Below are positions 32,633 through 42,891 of a stretch of 64,000 bases of DNA, piece after piece. The stretch is from assembly GCA_948567375.1 (NCBI GenBank), contig OX419755.1, positions 44,893,001 to 44,957,000 of the forward strand. Direction: 5' to 3'. Both the position numbers and the translations under genes were made by a program. A model generated the notes under the pieces. It saw only the letters and a program-made list of their open reading frames with translations. It ran no database searches and had not been told where the DNA came from. The DNA comes from Lunularia cruciata (Eukaryota; Streptophyta; Marchantiopsida; Lunulariales; Lunulariaceae). Within the stretch, counting starts at the first letter, position 1. The number at the start of each line of letters is the position of its first letter.

Positions 32633-33370
32633 TGTATAATCTTTTGAGGATAAGAGATCTTAGAGAAACATAGGAGAAGAAACACAAGCTTCACATTCAA
32701 TTCTCCGATGCCACAAAGGATCACCTTGACGGTATTATATATCAAAGGGGACTCCTCTAAAGGAAGCTCCACCCTTGGATTAGATACATGGATTGGTGAT
32801 ATGTCAACAAGCTCTACCCTTAGATTAGTTGTATGCATGGGTGACATGTTGGTTTTGATCCTACTTGGCAGGCCAAACCATCTTTGATTGGAGTGAATCT
32901 TGAAGGAATCTTCTTGTAAGAATCTCTAAATTGCATAAGTGAAGTACAGTTGGAAAGCTCTTGATGAGACAAACTCAAGGGAAGGAAGCCTAGCCTCTTT
33001 TCCATGGAAGGAATCCATACATTTTCAAGGTCTAATTCATCCATTTAGACGTCAAAATTGAATCTAAAGTTTTTAAGCTATTCTTGGCTCTTTCCCTATT
33101 AGTAGAAGTACTCACTTTGTGATACCTCTATCTGATCTACTTATTCTATTGTCTATAATATTCTTCTAGACATTACCAATCCAATTTTCACCTTTAGATC
33201 ATATGTCTAGCTATTGGTATTATATTTTCAAGATCTTGCTCTATTAGTAAAAATGTTCTTTCTATAACACCTCTATCTGATCTACCTAGCCCATCATACC
33301 TAACATCCTTCTAGATATTACCCAAGTCAATTTTCACCTCTAGATAATATATCTAGTTATTGGAACTACA
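32633..33370 (-). repeat. Lone diverged chromovirus-type LTR
   Basis: A minus-strand copy of the LTR type seen in elements 3 and 4, with clear landmarks (CCTTTGTGGCATCGGAG-like, AGGAGTCCCCTTTG-like, GTCTCATCAAGAGC-like), TG...CA ends and the doubled 5' unit. It carries no primer site or internal sequence. Outside it, U2 reverse transcriptase reads VCGDYRYINR on one side and TWDDLYTMS on the other, so it is a solo insertion in U2. Confidence 0.75.
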
Positions 33371-33800
33371 ATCTATCGGTTGATATAACGATAATCTCCA
33401 CATACCCTCCTATCTATATAGTTGATATGCATATCCTTCTTGGTTGGCATCAATGTAATTGAAGCAAACTCTCTATGTGAAATCTCTACCAAACCAACCT
33501 CAAAAAGGTTTTTACTTTGGCTTTTGAATCAATAATCTCTCCATGTAATTATATTTACAGAGACATAAAATTAGTTGGTGTATCACTAGTCAGTTTAATT
33601 CAAACACCAAGTCCTTTAGAGCACCTAAATCCTTCATATTGAAGGTAAAACAACTCATGTAACTCCTCAAGAACCTCCAAACCCTCAATCTTTCTCCTCT
33701 TGTAAGCTTGGGTCCAATGTTTGGCTCCCAAGTATCCTCTATAATGGATGTAGAAGTGGAAGACACACTTATTGGTTAGTACATTGGGCAATTTGGAGCA
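33371..33800 (-). pseudogene. U2 reverse transcriptase N-terminus
   Basis: The minus strand reads ISHREFASITLMPTKKD, then YIDRRVCGDYRYINR up to the LTR at 33,370. VCGDYR is the usual gypsy RT palm entry (CGDYR in place of CVDYR). Upstream the frame holds IDSKAKVKTFLRLVW and a 63-codon open piece at 33,791-33,600 (HFYIHYRGYLGAKHWTQAYK), probably the linker between methyltransferase and RT. Several frame changes. Confidence 0.6.
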
Positions 33801-34126
33801 ATAATGTCATGCATCTTACTACTCTCTCTCCAACCTTAGCAAAAAACTCCCTCTGCTCTAATTGCAAGCTTCATATGTCCTCTAGTTGCATCTCAAGTAG
33901 ACCAAGAGTGTAACCCAAGTAGACCATGCTCACTTGGATGAACCCCAAGTAGACCACTCTCACTAGTAGCCATTAGCTATGTCTCAAGAATACCATCTCT
34001 ACTCGGTCCATCACCTCCAATATGTGCATGAATTATCTTGATAGGCATAGAGCTCACAAGTATCAAAGTGGTGATGCCTATCAAGCACATCTTACGCTAC
34101 TCTGCCAAGCCAAGGCTCACAATCCA

Positions 34127-35070
34127 TGTCAAATAGTTAGGTCCATACCCTGATCTAACACTTGATACATGGATGCCTCTAACACTACTAAAATGATGGT
34201 AATATCAATACAAAAACCTATTTCATGCTCTCTCTCATTGCTATTAAGCTCCACCAATTGATGTAAATATGAGTCCCAAACTAATCCAAGACCTCACTCT
34301 CAAAAATCATGTGATTTTGGGAAGCTCATGAGTGTAGGTAAAGCTACTTTGGGCTGCCTAACAAGGTTCACCATTGCCATAGGTGATCTATCAGCCACTA
34401 CTACTATTTGAGATTAGCATCCAACATCCAAAATATCATCAATAGTAAGGTGTCCTAGTTGTTGAATCCCATCATATGCATGATGTTAAACCTCTCTAGG
34501 TAAGACATTCATCTAGCAAAGACAAAGATGATGGGCATGTGATCCAACTCTAGTCCCATCCACAACACGGCAAGTCCATCCAAGAATGGACATGATGTAT
34601 ACTTGCCACCACTTGTGTACAAGAATCACTTATCAAAGGAATGTTCTCCAAAATGTGGGTTAAAAAAATGGATTGATGAACCAAAATATGTCATAGTATA
34701 TCTAACATCTTCTAGAACATACCAAAATGGGGACCTTGTAGACCTTGACCTTGGCTAGCATGTGTATATCCATGACATGGCCATTCAAAAATTACCAAAT
34801 GAATGGGACCATATCTCTCCAAATCCTATGCTCCCAACAAGGAAATACCTACTAGTAGGGTCTTCTAGTAACCCTTGACTACTAACATTGGTAATAACTC
34901 AAGATATTGATATGCCAAGTGTGTCACATGATGTATAGAGACTTGCCTAACAGTCTCTCCTCTCTCCATATACAAGTAACTTTGAACCCATATACTTGCT
35001 TATAGTACCACAATTAGTCTGATGCTAATCCTACCAAATGACTCCAATAGACATACTCTCTTTGCTAGAT
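34127..35070 (-). pseudogene. C5-cytosine DNA methyltransferase domain of U2 (decayed)
   Basis: The minus strand from 35,056 stays in one frame for about 190 codons, with six stops. Motif I: VCLLESFGRIS (U1 keeps LELFGGISTGLA). Motif II: YLYMERGE. Motifs III-IV: DLERYGPIHLVIFEWPCHG then THASQGQGLQG; the Pro-Cys catalytic pair is at 34,780-34,775, with His where Gln is usual. Motif VI: ILENIP (34,654-34,637), normally ENV. After frame changes come DGTRVGSHAHHLC (motif VIII region, 34,545-34,523), a variable region with PKVALPTLMSFPKSH, and VLDQGMDLT (motif X-like) near 34,150. An active enzyme would transfer a methyl group from AdoMet to cytosine C5. This copy cannot. It lies between protease and RT of a gypsy-type element. 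Confidence 0.8.
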
Positions 35071-35197
35071 ACCACCAAGCAATAAGTGTGATGTCCAAAG
35101 GTGAAGAGGTAATAGATTTGGGAGGGTCATCCTCACATTGGTCTCTTGGTGGTACAAAGGCTCCCCTTGAAGCATGTCGCACCAATTGATCTAAATG

Positions 35198-36203
35198 CTA
35201 TTGCCATGCCTCCTCAAAACTCCACAATGAAACATCCAAAGAAGATGGAAAAATCCCATTTTTACTCCAAATTTGAGTGATCCACTCTAGTACTAGGATG
35301 TCCTTTGCATGGGTGGTCCCTTTCACAAAGTCACAAAGCCAAGTAACAAAACCACTAAAAGTTGAAATTGATGCCATGGTCCTTGACTCTAGTGAGCCAA
35401 GACTACCAACACTAAAGTGCACTAGTAGGTGACTTATTTTTCTTTCACCTGATTGCCAACTTGGCCTATAAGAAGCTATCTCCTCCCAATAGTCAATATT
35501 GAAGCCTATGGGGTATAACATTGCTCCACCAACTAGCACATCAGATGATTCTACTATTGTTGTAATGGCTTGAACTTTCATCATAGAGCTAGCAATTAGA
35601 TGAACATGCTGAATCTAGACAATGAGCTCTCTATATATGATGTATTGTGTAGAACCACCTCTTAGAGATGTTTAGATCTGAAATGGACATCTCTCTACAT
35701 TGATCTTTTGTAGCTCAAGATCAACAATTGCAGCCTTCTCCAAAGTCTAACAAAACCTTTTATGGTATATAGACCTTCCCTAAAGGTCCTACCAAATAGG
35801 ACTAGGGAAGGTCTACCAATAGAAAAGTTGAATCTTCTACCAAATAGAAAAGTTCACTATGGTTGTCCAATAGGAAAACTCTAAGTATGAGCTGAGATTG
35901 CTCAAAGGTAGATCTAGAAGGTAACTCCTCCAACCTAATAGTTACTAACCACCATAGACCATTGGTTGTTGAACTAATCCCATGCTCCTCAACCAAGTCA
36001 GCTCTGTGAGCCGGCCGGTCTCTCACTGAGGATGAACTTCTGATGGCTATTATGGTAGCGCACCATGGACTAAGAAGACAAGGAACCCCAACTCCATCAT
36101 ACTCCTCCAAAGCTAACACTCCAAGACTCAAGACATTGCTCACTAGAGAACTCAATGAGAGAGAGATAGTTGCAAATGAAAGGGATGATGAGTACCTCCT
36201 CAC
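35198..36203 (-). pseudogene. U2 protease-like region and linker, split by a solo LTR
   Basis: Parallel to U1 5841-6310 (which also contains TTNGLW). From 35,584 the minus strand reads MMKVQAITTIVESSDVLVGG then GFNIDYWEEIASYRPSWQ, and on through a linker DFVKGTTHAKDILVLEWI and FPSSLDVSLWSFEEAWQ leading to the methyltransferase. The N-terminal part lies beside the OTA solo LTR that starts at 36,005. The linker is absent as an open frame in U1. The protease loop itself is too decayed to identify here. Confidence 0.5.
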
Positions 36204-36696
36204 CCCTTGTTTATATACTTGTGAAATAGTTATGCACCAAAGTTACTAATCACCATAGTAACCCAAGTTACTAAACTAAAAGTCAAGTAAAGTCAAAAAG
36301 TAGAAAGGAATATCCACTCACATGGGCATATTCCACTAGCATGTGATCTTATCTTAACCCAACCACTAAGTCAAAGATTCCTTCATATAGGTTATCCTTG
36401 GACTATAGAAGAATCCAAAACAAAAAGGCTTACAAGCCCAAGAGTTCTCAACTCTTTCCTCAAAGCCAAACACCTAGGAATAATACCAAGTCAACATACT
36501 AGAATCCAAAATAGTGGTGCTCATCTTTTCCACCTCCTCTAAAGTAAGGTCCCCTCTATCTTAGCTAATACTAACTTTAGCTAATCATGACTAATGTAGA
36601 ACCGTCCTTTATCTCTATATAAATAATATCTCTCAAGTACTTGTAATACCAAGCTAAATATCATAATACCATACACATGCACAATTGGGTGTTACA
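36005..36696 (-). repeat. Solo LTR of the OTA family inside U2
   Basis: 692 bp, same ends as the OTA LTRs, no internal sequence. It is flanked by GCTC on both sides (36,001-36,004 and 36,697-36,700). U1 gives the empty site: AAGTCAACTCCACTATC against AAGTCAGCTC/GCTCCATTATC. Unequal recombination between two LTRs is the usual origin of such a solo LTR. Confidence 0.92.
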
Positions 36697-37815
36697 GCTC
36701 CATTATCAACCACCTCTACTCTAGAAGTAGGAACCACATCATCCCTACTCTCACAAAGTGTGGCAACCAATTGAAACACTAGAGTTGGCTTAACTTCCAA
36801 TGTAAACATGTCATTGAGTTGAGAACAAATAGAAACACATAATCAACTGAGCCACACCCAATATTGTGCTAGACTCAATTTTTATAGTAGTAGTTAGTTG
36901 ACTAGTATCTAGTCCATCATGCACTCCATCACCACCTACCATACATGCATTAGGATTTCTAGGAACCATGGATGTCATTTATAGTATCTTAGAGAGTATG
37001 AAAGATTGGGGAAGTTTGATTGGCTTGGGCTTTATGTGTAGAGCAACACAACTTTATGCATCTACCATAATGATTAGGAGTGCAATATGTGCTCTAGAGA
37101 CTAGAGTAACATCAATGGATTTGGACTCACAAGGAGGAGAGGCTCTTCTTCTTCTTGTAAGTCCAACTCCACTCTTTCTCAAACATTAGAAGAACTCCAC
37201 CATGGGATTAAACCTTGGTATTGCACCACCTCCTACAATGATACCTCTACTTGTAGAAGCATCATCTCTAACTAGTGCACCTCCATTGGATACATTAACA
37301 CTACTAGAGCTAGAACTTGTGGGTACTACTGATCTACTCTTAGACATTGAGCTTGAAGTGATAGATATGTAATTTGGAAATCAATATTGTCTCCATAGCT
37401 CAATCTCCTCCAAGTAAACTTTCCTACATGTATGGTAGTCATCCATTGGTAGACAATCTAAGTGTTGGAATAACTTCTTCCATGCCGTAAAAGGTGTGAA
37501 CAAAGTCAAGTTTTGTGTTTGCTATAGATCATACCAACTATCAAATTTTTGGATGAAGTCATCCAACTCAATGGTACTCATTGTACTAGAGTATTCATTA
37601 GAGCCTTTGGAGGCCTCCATAAATCTAGTCCATATCCTATAACAATTGTATAGACACACTAGGTGCACTCTCAATTGAATCAACTCTTGTGTCAAATCCC
37701 AAACCGGAATCAATCTCCTCTCTTATTGGGACCTAAGATATGTATTGAGTGGCACTCTATATAAACCCATTTATATTGCAATAAAATCCCTTCTAGAATC
37801 CTTAAAGAACTCCAT
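36697..37815 (-). pseudogene. U2 gag (decayed)
   Basis: The ATG at 37,815 (MEFFKDSRRD) aligns with that of U1. Legible pieces are LVCLYNCYRIWTRFMEASKG and MSTIELDDFIQKFDSWYDL, matching U1 VGTIQLEDFI and EFDSWCDL. The zinc-knuckle region visible in U1 is not recognisable, and the copy appears to lack several hundred bases between about 37,000 and 37,200. Confidence 0.5.
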
Positions 37816-38054
37816 CATGAAGATGTACCTTAAACCATAATTTTAACCACCAAGTGCCACCACCAAGAACAACCCACTAATGTAACTATAACTATGAGAA
37901 CTATAGTAGGAGAAAGTGTAACCTATAAACTGCCATCATAACACACACTCTCACTGTCTATAGGCCATCATTACCTACTTCATTGGAGAGAAATATTGAT
38001 AGTATGATTGGTCATCACTCTAGCCTCATTATCAAGAGCACACTAGAGCACCAA

Positions 38055-39036
38055 TGCTTTAAATATTGGGGCACCTCACACAACCATGGTGCACAAAAAG
38101 AAGTAAAGTATGGAGGGGGTCCAATCACAAGACATCAAAATGATAACCCTCCATCTCACAAATCAAAACTAGATTGAATTTATTGCCATTTGGCATTTGA
38201 TATAATAAGAGTGTCTATCTACTCCTATGCTATCGAGATCACCAAGGATAGAATCAAATTGCCTCTCCTAGCCAAAGTTACATGAGTATATGTATCATGC
38301 TACCAATCACAAAGGCAACAAGTGAGGATGGACCAATTAGCTAGGGCACCAATCTAAGAACTAGTGATCTAGGGTTCAAACCTTATTGTGCATAATCTTG
38401 AAGAGAGGGCAGATTTTACCAAATAATTACTAAAAACTCAACTAAATTGGCTAGCCTCACATCAACAAGTTGGCTTTTTACCCCTTTGTAACTCACAATC
38501 TATATCTTGAAGTCTGCCCAATGAGACCTTTCCTCTTGCCAAATCAAACTCTATCCAAATCGGGTAAACCCTAGCAACTCAAGCACTAGCTAGTGCAAAC
38601 CACCATAAAATTTGACCCAACTCTAGATGGCCTCAAAAACTTTGCTTCATTGATTAGCAAAATTGAACACCTAGTCTCAATTTGACCTCCATTTTCACCA
38701 AATTTTTCCAACACTTCTACACACTATTTATCTCACTATTAAAACTATAGCAAATTGCACAACCCTTCCACACACAATCACTCTCAACAAAATCTACAAC
38801 CATAATCAAAAGTACCAACAATTAGCTAGACTTAGAGATACCACCAACACCCTCAATTGTTGCATCTAATTTCCCTTGACTCTCACTCTTTGATACAATT
38901 AGTTTGCTCTTCCACTTGATTCACACTCAAAACTATCAAGTTTAAATCCATGTTGGATCTGAACTTGATACTACACTACACAATCTACCAACAATTGGGC
39001 AATAACTACAATCAAGTCACACTCACTCTAGCTAAG
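38055..39036 (-). repeat. U2 5' LTR, inner part
   Basis: Aligns with 8618-9740 of U1. It is interrupted at 39,037 by the coiled-coil repeat and resumes at 40,962-41,261. The inner edge is at GCA before TTGGTGCTCT on the minus strand. Together about 1.28 kb. Confidence 0.4.
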
Positions 39037-40961
39037 TATGACAACCCGGCAAATATCACTTTTGCGGTAATCAGGTAAGTAAAGTTCGTTCCCGTAGAGA
39101 TACGAGTCAGAAATGTCCAAATATAAAGCAAAGTAACAATTTAGTTCTTCTTGATTTCTTCTTTAATCTCTCAGGTAGAAACCACACCTAGAAGAGAGTA
39201 ACAAGCACTGATTCACAATCTTGTCACAAATTCACACTCCTTAATCACAACATCTTCAATTCTTTCCAAACAATCTTGATTGTGATGATTCAAGCTCTCC
39301 CAAAAATGGCACTTCACCTCAGATTGTGTTCTACCCTTCCACTGAAGGCACAACTTCCTCGATCAAAATTGTTTCACATCAACTTTGCATTGCACTCACA
39401 AATGCAGAATACTACCAACACTACAATTCCTCTCAAATCTATCAAGGCATTGCTTCGATTGCACCTCATTCAAGATCAAACACATAGAATGAAGAGCAAG
39501 GCTGCGGAATCCAACATCCAACAAGCACACTGACTTGCACTTTGAAATTCTCCACACACTCACAAACACAAGCACAACGTTGATACTTGGAATCAAGCTC
39601 AAGCAACGAGCACTGCTTCACAGCACTTTGCTTTATCTTTTCTCAGAAATAATGAGCACTGAACTACATAAGATTGCAAATGCCACTCTTAGATAGTGAA
39701 GCAATTGATAATTATCTTTCTAATGTACCTCTTCCTAACAACTCTACAAACTTGCAGATCCAAAATGACAATGCACCTCTTCATATCTGCCTCTTCAAAT
39801 CTCAATTCTATTTCTAATCCAATCCGATGTCTACTTCTTCCTTGGCTTTCAAACCAAACCTGAAGTAACTTTACTTCCTACTACTCTGTCCTCGGGTTTC
39901 ACAACTCCTAATTCCTCTACCAAATCTAACAGTTCTCTAACCTGATTTGAAATTCCACTAGTGGGTAATCTATCTAACTCCTTATCTCCCAACCCACTCT
40001 TCTCTAATGTCTCCAATGGTAACTCTGAAGACATCTGCACTCCTACTTCATCTACTTCCCTACTTCATCTACTTCAGGTTTCATTACTATCAATTCTTTT
40101 GCTAGTTTTACTTTATCCTCATCAAGAATTGTAATTGAAAGCATGGGTACACTATCTATGCCTTCAATTTGTAACCTACTTTCCCCTAATCGCTCATATA
40201 ATTGACCCAAAGACACTTACTGTATGATCTTGCACTTTGGGTTCATTCACTACTACTACTTCTCCTTCAATTTCTATTACATCTTCAATCTGAACTAAAA
40301 TTGAAGTCATGTGTATCCTAAATATCTTCTTTCTTTCCTCTAACTTCCTCTAATGCCTCTGGCAAGACTCCCAAAGTCATCTTCACTACACTCCAAGGTC
40401 CGACTACCTCAAATTTAGTCATCTTTGTCTTGAGGCAAAGTCTCATGACCCAAAGTCTTGTAAACCCAAAGTCTGAAGTCGTGTTGACCCAAAGTTTGAA
40501 GTTGTGTTGACCTGAAAACACCAAACTACTTTGTACATCTACTCCCAAACCTTAAAATGCTTGTAACTTCTTGTAAAGACCTCCAAACTTTACAATTTTA
40601 GTGGCAATGGAAAGTTCTGAATGAGGCGCTTCCAATGAAATATAGCACACATGATTTGGACTTGTGGTCACTGAGATATGGCCCCGCAAGAATCCTGACC
40701 TGCAACTTCCATTCCGATGCGAAGAAACCCTCCTTCGGCGTCTGACCTCCTTCTTCTTCTTCTTCTTCTTCCTCTGACACAAAGTAAACTTCTTTGGGTC
40801 TGATCCAGTCCAATCCTTCTTCCTCTTACATGAAGTCAACTTCCACGGGTCGAATCAAAATACAGATTTCTCATCGTTTCTTCTCCATTTGGGTTCAATT
40901 TGATTTCAATAATGCACTTCTTCTTTAAAACTTGTCCAAAATGAAAAATGTGTGCACCACA
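39037..40961 (-). mobile_element. Coiled-coil-coding repeat (copy 2)
   Basis: Inserted into the U2 LTR with CTAAG on both sides (39,032-39,036 and 40,962-40,966). U1 shows the uninterrupted CTAAGAAATCCAAG. The ends TATGACAAC and CACCACA match copy 1. Minus-strand readings include MQMSSELPLETLEKSGLGDK (39,849-40,040, matching copy 1 TLEKSGSGEKELNKLP) and WVMRLCLKTKMTKFEVVGPW. It is 1.9 kb against 3.8 kb for copy 1, so much of the coding part is deleted. The family's role is unknown. Confidence 0.6.
40748..40773. repeat. TTC trinucleotide microsatellite
   Basis: About eight TTC repeats inside copy 2 of the coiled-coil repeat. They create a run of lysine codons on the minus strand. Confidence 0.9.
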
Positions 40962-41261
40962 CTAAGAGATTCCAAGTGACACTCGCCAACCTTTATCCAC
41001 CACCGCCCAAGAACTTGAAGGCTCAACATCAAAGAAATGAGCTCTCTAGAGCTATACTTTGAAGGTGTACCCCTCTACTTGACCTGGATCTCCAACCCTA
41101 ACAGTGCCACTAATGATGCAAATGGTGCAAGTGATGATGGCTCACATAGTGTAATCAATACTCCTAAAACAAAATCTCTCTTCCACTAAGTAGTCTCTAA
41201 GCAACTACTAATATAATTTTGACCTCCAAGAATATCCAAGAAAACTAGCTTTGGTGCTACA
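40962..41261 (-). repeat. U2 5' LTR, outer end
   Basis: Aligns with 9740-10,068 of U1 and ends at minus TGTAGCACC. Beyond 41,261 similarity with U1's flank is lost, which places the element border here. Confidence 0.45.
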
Positions 41262-41646
41262 AATGTCTTGACAAGTGGCTCAAAGATAAAATAAAAATAA
41301 AAAACAAGATATTTTTCATTTTCTTCATTCATCTTAGCTAAAAGACTACATCTACAAAATTTAGAGGGAGTTAGTCTCATTATTTGAAGCAAAAGGTAGC
41401 CTATTCTTCCTATATAGAAAATGTTCTCCAATCTCTTGATATCCAAGTCTTCAATGGTATCCAACCAGATCCTTGATGTTTTCTTCAAGTATTTATATCC
41501 TCTAAAACATTAACCTCCATGTAAAGTAATTGAGTGATTTGCTAATGTTGAAAGTAGATATGATAGAAATAAGTTAGACCTAGTGGTAATATTTCTTACT
41601 TCAAGAAAAGTGAAAAATGCACATACATTTTACTTACAAAAATTGA
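41262..41646. other. Unassigned AT-rich stretch
   Basis: No repeat copy or gene recognised. It adjoins the left arm of the inverted repeat and looks like the original host flank of that arm. Confidence 0.4.
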
Positions 41647-42502
41647 GGAAGACCACCTTTATTTGTACAAGATCATTTCCTAAGAATTTCTCTTGTTTTC
41701 ACTTTACTATGTACACTTACACTTTGAGAAGCACAATTAAACTTGAGCTTGTGCAAGTAAAGACATATGGTCCTCTCTTCAAAGGTGTGTTTAATATGCA
41801 TGTAGTTGTGAAATTTAGAAGTACTTCAATTATGTGGGGAAGAAAGATATCAACATTGATACATGAATTATTGAGAGTACTCTATATTACTCATTATATC
41901 CAACTTCTATCATAAGAATTACTAAAGTATAGACTTACAAGTTTTTAATTAGTATAACATAATTTAGTTTTTTATATAATTAGCTAATAATAGTGGAATT
42001 GTAATACTCCTGAGGATAGGAGGCCTGAAGAGAAACACACCATGAGAAACAAACACTTTCACACTCAAACTCCGATGCCCCAAAGGAGCACCTTCTCTTT
42101 ATTATATAGGCAAAACGGATCTCCTCCAATGAAGCTCCACCATAGGATTAGGTACATAAATAGGTGACATGTCAGCAAGCTCCACCCTTGGATTACTTAC
42201 TTGGACGGGTGACATGTTGGTCCTGGTCCTATCTGGTCGGTCAAACAAGCTTTGACTAGAGGGAATCTTTTAGGGAATCTTCCTATAGGAATCTCAGAAT
42301 CACGTGGATGAGGTACCGTTGGAAAGTCTCGACGAGACTTTCCAACGGTAAGTTTGGCCACTCTTTCCTCCATGGAGGGGGGGGTCCACATATTTTCAAG
42401 GCCTAATTCATCCGTTTAGGCCTCCAAAATTGCCTTCAATGATTTCAGGCATATTTTGGTTCCAACTCTATTAGTAAAAGTCCCCATTTGGTGATACCTC
42501 TT
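41647..42502 (+). repeat. Left arm of a large inverted repeat
   Basis: Pairs with 42,892-43,754. Coordinates sum to 85,401 over the outer part and to 85,394 further in, the shift of 7 coming from different lengths of a G/C run. 41,647-42,000 is non-LTR host sequence whose reverse complement I find identical over 354 bp to 43,401-43,754. The inner part is a minus-strand chromovirus LTR. Confidence 0.92.
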
Positions 42503-42530
42503 TCTGATCTATTCAGTCCATCATGTGTAA
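42000..42530 (-). repeat. Partial chromovirus LTR in the left arm
   Basis: Begins TGTAATACTCCTGAGG (the 3' end of the LTR read from the minus strand) and runs to about CATGTGTAACATTC. It lacks the first 270 bp or so of the full LTR. Confidence 0.8.
42314..42350. repeat. Perfect 37-nt hairpin inside the left-arm LTR
   Basis: Two 18-base complementary halves around A42332, ending CGTTGGAAAGTCTCG and its complement. Other LTRs of the family read ...GAAAGCTCTCGACGAGACAAAG here and have no such hairpin. Confidence 0.9.
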
Positions 42531-42891
42531 CATTCTTCCAAAACTCTTGGTCATAGGTCCAAAACTCTAAGGTCCTGGTCATATCTGGTTGGTCAAACAA
42601 GCTTTGACCAAAGGGAATCTTTTAGGGAATCTTCCTATAGGAATCTCAAAATCATGTGGGTGAGGTACCGTTGGAAAGCTCTCGACGAGACAAAGGAGGG
42701 GGGAGGGAATCCCAACCTTTTGTCCATGGGAGAGGAGATCAACACATTTTCAAGGCCTAATTCATCCGTTTAGGCCTCCAAAATTGCCTTCAAAGATTTC
42801 AGGCATATTTGGTTCCAACTCTATTAGTAGAAGTCCCCATTTAGTGATACCTCTTTCTGATCTATTCAGTCCATCCTATGTAACATAATTA
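42503..42891. repeat. Spacer of the inverted repeat: a third, partial LTR
   Basis: From about 42,560 to 42,885 this is another minus-strand LTR piece with the ordinary GAAAGCTCTCGACGAGACAAAG form. It turns straight into the plus-strand LTR of the right arm: GTGATACCTCTT (about 42,845) and AAGAGGTATCAC (42,892) form a local 12-bp stem. Confidence 0.75.

Noticed and set aside
41583-41915. 110-codon frame kept identically at 43,486-43,878
   Set aside because: The identity comes from the inverted repeat, not from selection on a protein; no domain is visible.
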